NCBI GenBank assembly: GCA_022560025.1
Contig: JAFISE010000258.1
Location: forward strand, 1-35,108
Reading direction: 5' to 3'
DNA from: Stagonosporopsis chrysanthemi
Taxonomy: Eukaryota > Ascomycota > Dothideomycetes > Pleosporales > Didymellaceae
DNA: 35,108 nucleotides
Positions 8,114 to 17,267 of this stretch are shown piece by piece; the stretch's first letter is position 1, and every line of letters begins with the position of its first letter. Both the position numbers and the translations under genes were made by a program. The notes under the pieces were generated by a model. The model did not search any database. It had not been told where the DNA came from and saw only the letters and a list, made by a program, of their open reading frames with translations.

Positions 8114-11100
8114 ATGAGATTCTCACGGCTTCTGTTCGGCCTCTTTGCCGTGCTGCTGGGGGCTTTCGCCACCGACAATGGCCTCCAGACGGTCGTCGAA
8201 TGGGATAATGGCTCCTTACAGATCAATGGAGAGCGCGTTATTATAATGAGCGGCGAGTTTCATTATGCTCGCCTACCAGTTCCCGAGGTAAGACTGCTGT
8301 ACTCTGTTACCTCGAAAGATGCAGACCGAGCGTCACGTGACTTTCTCCTTCTCTCTCCTCATGACGGGGAACCTCACCACAGACCCCCGTTGATCCAGCG
8401 ACTTCAATCATGGCTGGTAGAGAGCTCTAGTATGCTTCCCCAGGAAAAATTATCTCATCCGTTGGTGAAATGCGCCGCGGTGTCCATAAGAAGCCGTCTG
8501 TATGACTCCAGGGCTAACTAAAGGCAATAGTTATGGCTCGATATCTTCCACAAATTTCGCGCCAACGGAATGAATACCGTTTCGATCTACTTTTTCTGGA
8601 GTTACCACTCTGCTTCGAAGGGAACTTACGACTTCACTACGCCTGGAAAAGACATTCAGCGCCTTTTCGATGCCGCGAAGGAAGCTGGACTGTACGTCAT
8701 TGCTAGACCGGGGCCATACTCTAACGCTGAATCGTCAGGAGGCGGCTTTGCTTTATGGACAAGCGATGGGAGTGGTGGGAACTACAGGACGTCCGACGAG
8801 ACGTACCGAAAGGTGTGGTCAGAATGGATCGCGGAAGTTGCCCCCATCATCGCAAAGAACCAGATCACCAACGGCGGCCCAGTCATATTGACTCAGGTTG
8901 AAAATGAACTGACACAGTCTTCGTATAATCCCACAAATACGCTTGTTATTTACATGGAGCAAATCAAGAAAGCCTTTAAGGATGCAGGCCTTATTGTACC
9001 CACCACGCATAACGAGAAGGGTTTCCGCGGCAAGAGTTGGTCAACAGATTATAACAATGTCGGCGGCGCCGTTGATATCTACGGCCTCGATTCGTACGCC
9101 GGAGGGCTCAGTATGTCGTCCCAAATTGCTATTGTGCGGAGTTCAAGAACTGATGATCGTAGGCTGCACGAACCCCAACACCGGCGGGAACACAATCCGT
9201 ACTTATTATCAATGGTTCCAAGAGGTTTCTCCCACTCAACCACAGTATCTTCCCGAGTTTCGTGGCGGCTGGTTTCAGGCTTGGGGTGAGCACTTCTTCG
9301 ACGAATGCCAGTCAGACCTGAGCCCCGAGTATCCAGACGTCTTTTACAAGGACGTTATTGCGCAGCGCGCTACACTTCTCAACCTGTATATGACCTACGG
9401 AGGCACAAACTGGGGCCATCTTGCAGCACCTGTTGTAAGTCCATGGCAAGCAGTGAAACACTCGTCTTTAGCTGACAACGTTAGGTCTACACTTCCTACG
9501 ATTACGATGCGTCGATCCGTGAGACTCGTGAAGTCCGTGATAAGTACAAACAGTACAAACTTATCTCGCTATTCACTCGTGTCAGCAAGGGTCTACACAA
9601 CACCGTCATGGAAAGCAATGGAACTGGAAACGCTGTCAGCACCAAAGACGTATACACTTGGGTACTCAAGAGTAAGGACAGCAATGGCAGGTTCTATCTC
9701 ACCGAGAAGAACGACACCAGATCTAGGACCGTGACTAACTTCGCTTTGAATGTCAACACATCCATTGGCCCAGTAACAATCCCAAGCCTTCAGCTGAACG
9801 GAAGACAAGCTCGATGGGTAGTGACTGACTACGCTCTCGGGAACGAGACTCTGCTCTACGCTTCTGGCGAGGTTCTTACCTACGGGACCTTCGACAAGCC
9901 TGTTGTGGCGTTCTATCTGAAAGAAGGCCAGACTGGTGAACTCGCATTCAAATCACAGAAGAACATCACCTTTACCTCGTACGGCGCCGACTCCGAATTT
10001 TCGAGTACATCGAGCAACGGTACAAGCTACGTCAGCTTCAGTTACAAGCAGGCAAAGGGTGCTACGGTTGTCCAGCTGTCGAATGGTGTACTAGTCTACC
10101 TGCTGGACATTCCAACCGCATGGACATTTTTTGCTCCTCCTACCACAGCCGACCCAAATGTCACTCCGGACCATCATATTTTCACAATCGGCCCGTATCT
10201 TGTCCGATCAGCGAGCGTCTCTGGCGACACTGTTTCCATCATCGGCGATAACGCCAAAGCTACAACCATTGAGGTCTACGCTGGCAATAACATCGAAAAG
10301 CTCTCGTGGAATGGCAAGGAGCTAGCTACGACTAAGACGCCCTATGGCAGTCTAACTGCCAAAATCGCTGGCACTGAAGATCGCAAGATCGACATTCCCG
10401 CATTGACAGATTTCAAGGCTGCCGACTCGGCTCCCGAGATCTCGCCATCCTTCGACGACAGCAATTGGATCGTCGCAAACAAGACTACGACACTGAACAA
10501 GGTCAAACCATTGACGCTCCCAGTCCTTTATAGCAGCGACTACAAGTTTTACGCCGGCACCAAAATCTATCGTGGATACTTCTCAGGCAAGAGTGCTGCA
10601 TCGCTGAACATCACAGTGCAAGGTGGTGCTGCGGCAGGCTGGAGCGCATGGCTCAATGGACAGCTGGTTGGCTACAACCCTGGCAACGCCACGCTGTGGG
10701 TGACCAACGCGGTGGTGCCTTTCAAGAATGTTACCCTGAAGGATGAGGGCAATGTTTTGACAGTCGTGACGGATTACACTGGCCATGATCAGACGTCCTA
10801 CGGACCATCTGGCGCACAAAACCCCAGAGGCATCTTGGGTGCGCAGCTTTTGAGTGCGAACAACACCAAGCTGAACTTCGATTTATGGAAAATCCAGGGT
10901 AATGCCGGCGGTGAGAGAAACATCGATCCTGTTCGTGGGCCTATGAATGAGGGTGGGTTATATGGTGAACGTCTTGGCTGGCACCTACCTGGATTCGACA
11001 CAAGGAGCTGGGCGAGCGAAAGCCCTACCGAAGATGGCGTTCAAGGAGCAGGTATCAAGTGGTTCACTACGACTTTCGACCTGAACATTGATCAAGATCT

Positions 11101-11471
11101 TGATGTTCCTATCGGTGTCGAATTCGGGGCTGCCGCTGGTACGGTCGCCAGAGTACAGCTCTATGTCAATGGGTAAGATCGAAGAAGACCTATAGACTGG
11201 AGAGAAAGACTAACAAAGTCACAGCTACCAGTACGGCAAGTACTTTCCTCATATCGGCCCCCAGACCCGATTCCCAATTCCACCGGGTATCTTGAACCTG
11301 CAGGGATCGAATACCTTGAGTGTCTCGGTGTGGGCACAGGCAGATGCAGGTGCAAAGCTCAGCACATTGCGATTGTTTTCATATGCCAGCTACGAAAGCG
11401 GGTTCGATTTTGCCGGAATTGATGGGGAACAGCTGCAGCCGAGCTGGACAGACCGGTCGCAATACGCGTAG
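8114..11471 (+). CDS. Secreted beta-galactosidase, GH35
   Basis: Five exons (8114-8287, 8531-9110, 9163-9434, 9485-11172, 11225-11471) encode 986 residues, the usual size of fungal LacA-type enzymes. After a signal peptide (about residues 1-19), the GH35 barrel follows: MSGEFHYARLPVPE, LYVIARPGPYSNAE, the acid/base motif QVENE (Glu184) and the nucleophile in PEFRGGWF (Glu283). The 99-residue spacing between the two glutamates fits the family. YGGTNWGHL and YTSYDYDASIRE follow, then beta-galactosidase domains with jelly-roll regions to the C-terminus. It releases terminal beta-galactose from plant wall polymers or lactose outside the cell. Introns are 243, 52, 50 and 52 nt; the first is unusually long and is open in frame except for a TAA at 8519-8521. 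Four CreA-like sites upstream suggest glucose repression. Several Asn-X-Ser/Thr sites agree with secretion. Confidence 0.95.
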
Positions 11472-12001
11472 AATGTTTTGTACCCAACTGTTAGTTGTTT
11501 GGCCTATGCATGCGAAGCGTCACCTTTAGCGCCAACAAACAAAGTTCAACAACAAATCACTCACGATTTCTTCTCCACAAGACTGCCAATGATTGAACAC
11601 GACAGCGGCTCGGCCAATCACTTAGATCGGCTTTGCCAATTGACGCGCCAAGTCGGTAAGCCGGTAGCTGGTCTTGTCAAAGGGTCACACCCCATCATGA
11701 TAAGTGTTGTGTCTCAACCACAAGCCATCACGGTGCGTACCTTTCTGTTTTTGACTCAAATGACTTACGTCAAATCTCAGTTCCGTCACTCTGCGCACCA
11801 AGCCGGCGCTGTTCCGAGCAGATCATCGTTCAGCGGTCCGTAGCTGACCGCGGCGCTAAGACTGTTGTTATTGGCAGCCAACACATGACGCTCGCCAAGT
11901 AGGGTATCGTTGAGCCAGCGTAACCTTACAATACTAGCTAAATTCGCATCGAACCCCCAATTTCTGACACTTCATTGCAACAAAGTCATTACAGCATCAA
12001 T
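11472..12001. other. Tandem intergenic region (530 bp)
   Basis: This separates the beta-galactosidase stop from the next plus-strand gene. It must hold the 3' UTR of the former and the promoter of the latter. A 121-codon open frame (11478-11843) starts only with TTG and shows no family feature, so I see no gene. Confidence 0.5.
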
Positions 12002-12944
12002 ATGGACATTCTACAATTGCCATTGTTCACTCGGCTCGCGGTACTATCCTTGCTACTAGCCTCAACGCGTGCCCAGAACACCACAAATTCCAGTCAGGGG
12101 TCATGTAGCTCCGAATTTGACCCCTATGCGCCAGTGAACGCCACAGGGAGCCGCAACATACACTGGAGTGCACTTATGATGGACCCTACGCGGAACGACT
12201 GGACATTCTCACTTACTTACAATGAAACTCGAGATTTGGATGGCACCATACATCGATGGGAAAGCTTCATCAGTGCTTCAGAAGAGAGCGAAGCAAAGGC
12301 ATGTACTTTTATGTTGGACGGGCTCAACAAGACCTCATCATCAACGACCAAACATGGTGGTTGTGATGGCGTCATAGATGATGCATGTACCAGTATTCTA
12401 CGCGAGATAATATATCTCGGAGGCGATTGCAGTTGGCCTGAACCAACCGATGAGTATCTCGAGAGGTTGCGACAGACATGCGGTACAGACATTTTGAGAA
12501 CAGGCATACGCACCTACAGTAAGTTGACGTCTATTTTAGTGGGTTGTCGGCTTGCTAAACTCAAACGCAGATCCAGTAGACCTTTCGAACGGCACAAACA
12601 GTTGCAGCCATTCTAAGCCACCAGGATCTAGCTCTCCGGATGATTATCGCACGTACCTGTCGGCTAGCCTGGCCTGGGGCAGTGAGAGTCCGAGCAGCGA
12701 CAGGAACATATCGGACTTTATGTGGTACGATATCTACGCGAAGCAAAGCATTCCGTTCGTTGTTGCAGCTCATTTTCTAGGAGGTGTTGCCGAGACGCAG
12801 GTTTTGTGTGTAAGTCCGAATGATGTTGCCGAAGGGAGTCGAACGCCGGTACAGAGATCTGCGGCGAGCGCTTCGAAACAGCCCTCTGCTTGGCCGGTCA
12901 CTTTCGTTACATTGGCTGCTCTCACGCTGAGGGTTTTTGCTTGA
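12002..12944 (+). CDS. Secreted cysteine-containing protein, probably GPI-anchored; function unknown
   Basis: Two exons (12002-12518, 12571-12944; 52-nt GT-AG intron ending acgcag) encode 296 residues. The ATG at 12002 directly precedes a hydrophobic signal peptide ending near ASTRAQ. The mature part has eight cysteines, several N-glycosylation sequons (NTT, NSS, NAT, NET, NKT, NGT, NIS) and no motif I recognise. The C-terminus has the GPI-signal pattern: a small-residue Ser/Ala stretch (RSAASASKQPSAW) followed by a hydrophobic tail VTFVTLAALTLRVFA. Plasma-membrane or wall location is inferred. The gene lies in a run of secreted-protein genes between the beta-galactosidase and the BBE oxidase. 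It may be a lineage-restricted family. Confidence 0.75.
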
Positions 12945-13090
12945 ACTAAGAGCCAAAAGTTTTCTTTGTAATGCGGCTTGGCCGCAAACCCATACATGTA
13001 CGTTATGTCAGAATCGATACCCAAATGTACTGCGTCTAGCTTTAAGGTTTAGATAGTCCTGCGCTACTACTTCCATAGCCCCTGTGGAGC

Positions 13091-14746
13091 TCAAATTCCA
13101 GCGTATTCAACCTTCCACCCTCCAGGCATGAGGTCGGTGAAGACCCTGTTCGGATCATACTTCTCACGGATCGCTTTCAGCCTCTCCACACTCTCTTGAC
13201 CATAGCTTTCAAAGACCTTCTGACCTTTGTCCGCATCATTGAGGTAGATGTATTTGTTCAAACCATCAATTGCCCTGAGCTTCGCCTCAATCTCGACATT
13301 GACACTCTTGACCCATTCTTCCACCTCTTGATCGGCCGCGTCGCTCTGACCCCAAGTCACACTCTCTTCAACCCAGAACGCCGGCTCAACAGGAACATTC
13401 TGCGGCAAACCTGCGGATTCCGCAGCCATGTTGCGGTTCACAACGTTGAAAGCAAGACCGCTGAAAAACCCGGGTATCCTGTCTGCAAAACCGGAGGCGG
13501 CGAGCGAATCGAAGTACGTATCGTGCACGATCTTGAGGGCCTCAGCTGTTGCTTTGATGGAAACCACACGGAACTTCTGTCGCAAGCCATAGGATTGGCC
13601 ACCTTCCTTGAATGCCGAACGGATGGCGCGGCCGTACTGCGCAAGTGAGATGGGACGAAGTGTCGAAGTACCGTTGAGTGCTTTCAACCCTGTGGTGTTT
13701 CCATGTATGAATTCAGCAAAAGGACCTGAGATGGGCGCTGAAGTGCCATTATAGAAGAGAGTACTCTCATACGATGGAGCGGTACTTCCCGGGCCCCAGC
13801 GGGCGACGGGGATTGTTGTCGCCGCGAGGTCTTCGTCATTGTGAAGGGCCATGTTGAGTACAGCCGCAAGGTAGGCGTCCCGAGCTTCGTCCGTGGATCC
13901 GTAGTGTGCGTCTGCGAGAAGAGGAGTAATGGATGGAAAAGTCTGGAGATCGAAGCGAGTAATCAATGCGAAAGAGTTTCCGCCACCCCCGAGCGCCCAG
14001 TAGAGATCGGAGTAGCTACTGTTAGCGGTTATGGTGACAATATTACCATCCGAAAGTACAGCCTACAGTAATCAGTATTGCTTCGAATTGACGTTTTTTG
14101 AGACCAACCTCGTAGGCTTTGATCTTCCCGCCCGAAGACGCCAGACCGTGTTTGACACTGTACCAACTGATGCCTCCACCAAGAAGTAGACCTGGGACAC
14201 CCACAGGCGCCAGACGTCCCCCGATAACTGTTCTGTTTGTGAACTCGAGGTAGTTGAATACGTCTCCCCATCTTGGACCCGGCCCAATACTCATGGTTTG
14301 CTGATCATCGGACAGCCGGAGGGTGTTTAGGTTCGTGCTTGAAATCAGCACTCCGGTACCATTGATATTTGCAGCGTCTGGAATAGGCATGTGTCCACCA
14401 CCACGCATGGCAAAGTGCGTCGAGGTGCTGACGAAAGTCTTGACAGCGAACGAGAGCGATGTTGCACATGTTGGCACGAAGACGCAGCCGGGGCCTAGCC
14501 ACGCAGCGGAGTCCCAAGAAACTATAAATCGGTCAGCAACGTCTACAGTAACGCTCCATGTGATGATTGACCTTGGTTCTCGTCGACATAGCCAGCTTCT
14601 TCCGGAAAATAGGTAATGTTCGGATACGTTTGTTTCAAGGTTTCACAAGCAGTTGTCGGATCGGAACCATTCGTGGAATACGACAGTTGAGAGGCTGATA
14701 CCGAAGCGGCTAAAACAAGATGATACAAGCCTTTACGTGTGGTCAT
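13091..14746 (-). CDS. Secreted FAD-linked oxidase, berberine-bridge-enzyme-like
   Basis: Three exons on the minus strand (14746-14572, 14521-14109, 14062-13091) give 519 residues. A signal peptide (about residues 1-18, ending near AASVSAS) precedes an FAD_binding_4 (PCMH) domain: PGCVFVPT, then MRGGGHMPI with His102 in the position that normally binds FAD covalently, GVPGLLLGGGISW and LYWALGGGGNSFALITRFD. The C-terminal BBE motif is clear (YLNDADKG and YDPNRVFTDLMPGGW). The second covalent FAD link, a Cys found in bicovalent members, is not evident: the matching stretch VGVPGLLLGGG has none. Such enzymes oxidise sugars, alcohols or secondary metabolites; the substrate is unknown. Both introns (50 and 46 nt) have unusual donors, GTCAAT and GTTGGT, but the frame joins correctly. 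A TATAAA lies about 75 nt upstream. Confidence 0.9.
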
Positions 14747-15410
14747 GATGGTGGTAGGATAGACGAAGGTGCAGGCGATGGATGTGATGAAAGTCAAGCA
14801 ATCGTTGAGCACTTGTTCTTTATAGTGTTTATCAGGAAATCCACTACAAGTATGTTTTTAACATCATTGCTCCCCATGAGTCTGCCTGTCCTCGCAACCC
14901 TTCTCATTTCCAACTAACAGCCAAGGTATTTGCGGGCTAGCGCACCTAGGTAAGGTTGAGCAGTTGCGCGTCAAGAGCCGCAGGGATCCGCCTTTGCATA
15001 CGAGTATGCAGCGTACCTGACTGGAGTCGTATTCAGGAGAAAAGAATGCAACCGAATTCGGCAAATAAGGGTGTCCAATGATCGGTGTCAGAGTTTCGTT
15101 CTCGGTCTCGCTTGTCGGTCTCGCTTTCGGCCGGATCAGATCTTCCTCCTACTAGCATGAACCAGTTGTTTCGGATTAGATTGATTGTTTGTGGCGCATG
15201 CACCATGAATTGCAGACGTCAAGAGGCAGATCACTTTGTGAGCAAATGTGTGTACGAATGTTGTAGCTGCCGTTACAATATGTGCGTTGCTGTGCCAGTC
15301 GGTAGGAAATGTAGCAGTATTTCCAACTAGCAAACAATTTCATGGAAGCACGAGTAGAAGCAAAAGCAACAGACGTGACGATAGTTGATCTCCTTTGCAT
15401 TGCTGCCGTA
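14747..15410. other. Tandem intergenic region (664 bp)
   Basis: This contains the promoter of the BBE-like gene and the 3' UTR of the NlpC/P60 gene, both on the minus strand. No gene is seen. A 12-base word, tcggtctcgctt, occurs twice in close succession within 15100-15127. The other open frames are short and show no family features. Confidence 0.5.
14819..14824 (-). promoter_or_regulatory. TATA box of the BBE-like oxidase gene
   Basis: The minus strand reads cacTATAAAgaac, 73-78 nt upstream of the ATG at 14746. This is a clean TATAAA at a typical fungal distance from the start codon. Only the sequence and position support it. Confidence 0.4.
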
Positions 15411-16255
15411 CTACTCAAAGCGGACTACATAGGGACACGCCTTTTCGCCCCATTCTTCGAAGTTGTCTTTGCGCACCTTGGTCCCAGTCTTGAGCGCGTT
15501 CCACATGTCGTATCCGCTGTTCATCATAAGGCCTACGTGATGAATGCCATCTGGGTCATTCTGACAGTCGCACTTGCCACCAAAGAAGACTGCATCGCCT
15601 GCCCGCCTGTTGGCGAACTTGACTTTCCTGCACATCGCATGAGTTCTGTCGAAGGTTTTCTGAGAGAAACTTACTGGTACTTCAACTTGCCCTCGGAAGC
15701 GCAATACATGCTGCGTGTCACCCGTAGCCCTTCAGAGAAAAGGTCCCTTCCAGTGACCTGACAAATGGCCCAAGACACTAGACCTGAGCAATCGTAACCG
15801 CCTTTGGTTGTGCCTTTGCAGCTGCCGCCTCCCCAAGAATAGGGAGTACCTTCCGCTTCCTTAGCTTTTTTCAGAATCTTTTTTCCTACATCTCCACTAT
15901 CGTCGTCGGGTTTGTCATTTTCTGGGACACAGCACTTGAAAGCGGTGGGCCCAGGGCAGAGACCTGACAACGTCTCGTGGCCTGAACCGCACTTGTCCGA
16001 CCAGCGACAATCGCCAGATCGTCCAGCTTGCTGACAAGAGGCCTTAGTGCAACATTTGATGTTTTCAGGTGTCCCAGGACAAGCATTGTTGATCCATGTC
16101 TCGCCGCCTCCGTCACATGAGGACTTCGGGATGCAAACGCCGGCGCGGCCATCTTTGCCTGTACATGGACCGTTGACGGTAGAACGAGGGCGTACGATTG
16201 AAGCATTGACAGAGATGATAGAGAAGAGAAGCTGGACGATCAATGAAATATGCAT
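15411..16255 (-). CDS. Secreted NlpC/P60 cysteine peptidase with two six-Cys modules
   Basis: Two exons (16255-15675, 15627-15411; 47-nt GTAAGT...CAG intron) encode 265 residues. After a signal peptide (about 1-18) come two tandem modules of the same six-cysteine design: Cys31-41-47-59-68-69 and Cys74-83-89-100-108-109, each ending CPG...KCC. A short acidic linker leads to an NlpC/P60 domain from about residue 127. It has the family motif GTPYSWGGGSC, the nucleophile in YDCSGLV (Cys156), RRAGDAVFF, the general base in HHVGLMM (His224) and a likely third residue Asn237 in MWNALKTG. NlpC/P60 enzymes cut peptide stems of bacterial peptidoglycan. Fungi have no peptidoglycan, so the target is probably bacteria outside the cell. 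The Cys modules may bind the wall; that is inference. The fold could come from an old bacterial transfer. Confidence 0.88.
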
Positions 16256-17267
16256 GATAGATGTCAGCTCCTTGAACAGCTTAAGTATGGAAAAATGTTG
16301 AGGGGTTTGAGATTGTGGACGAGCTGGGAGAGCAGTTATATTATATAAACTCTTATGAGAGAGTCAAGATGTACAGATAGTTGGTAGGCCATACTGTTGT
16401 CGTACCCAAGTATCGGATCCTCTTTGCTTGGAGTTCCTGACGTGTGTGGTTCCGCCGCCTGTCAGAATTGTGTGACACACGCTGACCCTTATCTTTCGTA
16501 TTTCGCAAACCGAGCGATTTACGGGCTCGGGCATGAGCAAAATTCATTGGAATGTTGTTGATCGGAGGGTTGTGATACGACTGCACGCCACATGTGCTCG
16601 GGCTTCGGACTGCTCAACGAATCAACTCGCAGTGTGGGGCTGTGACAACGGAAATTCCAGTTTCAGCCCCAGAAGTCAGCCAAGCTGAGCATAACACCAA
16701 AACCACAGTGCACCACAGTCACCGCTAATTCACGAGGTGCTACATCTCCGCGCCATCTTGGGGCTGCTATTCTTCTTCATCGACTCACGTCCGGAGACGG
16801 TAAGTGTTCCGCCATGCGATTTTAACGTGGGGATATTGAGGTGCATGAATGGCTTTATTGTTCACTTGCCTACATTTCATGTACGATGAAGCTCATTCTT
16901 TGAGCGACCGTTGGTGGGAACCTTAGGTTCTTAAGTTGGCTAATGTATTAGATCTTCTTGCGCAAGCATGTCGTGTTTACGACTCTATTCTCGACGCTGT
17001 TGAAGCTAGATCTAAAGTGTATCCTGCAGTAATTAGAGCGCGCACAGAAAAGATAGTAAGGGCGGCATATCAATTCGATCGGCCAAAAGAAACGAGCTCC
17101 TTCGTAGGTGAAAGTGAATTAACGGTGTAGGAGAAAGCGAAGAGGTAGGGTTTGCGTCACGTGCTTGCGCGTTTTAGTGCTGTCGTTAGCGCGCTGACGC
17201 CACTCTGCTTGGCTTCTCTACGGCTTCAACACCGATGTGACACGATACGCACGCCTGCCCGGCAGCG
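16256..17267. other. Divergent intergenic region (1012 bp) upstream of the NlpC/P60 and helicase genes
   Basis: No gene is supported. Near the helicase there is a strong donor-like ggagacggtaagt at about 16792-16804 and an acceptor-like ccttag ending at 16926, so a 5' UTR intron or a short spliced transcript is possible. An ATG-less open frame (16936-17130) follows directly. The last 120 bp before the helicase ATG hold gcgtcacgtgc (CACGTG) and gcgcgtttt, words often found before cell-cycle or DNA-repair genes. Confidence 0.4.
16341..16347 (-). promoter_or_regulatory. TATA box of the NlpC/P60 gene
   Basis: The minus strand reads TATATAA within a run gtttatataatataact, 86-92 nt upstream of the ATG at 16255. 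A strong TATA box fits a regulated, secreted-protein gene. Only the word and its distance support the call. Confidence 0.45.

Noticed and set aside
8321..8521. Extra coding exon inside the first GH35 intron
   Set aside because: Joining LPVPE to LWLDIF gives the family sequence without any insertion, and the intron frame ends in TAA.
11975..12001. Earlier start for the Cys-rich GPI protein at 11975
   Set aside because: It would require a TTG start. The ATG at 12002 has A at -3 and sits directly before the signal peptide.
13091..16255. Biosynthetic gene cluster around the BBE-like oxidase
   Set aside because: No PKS, NRPS, terpene, P450 or transporter backbone gene accompanies it. Neighbours are an unrelated peptidase and a GPI protein.
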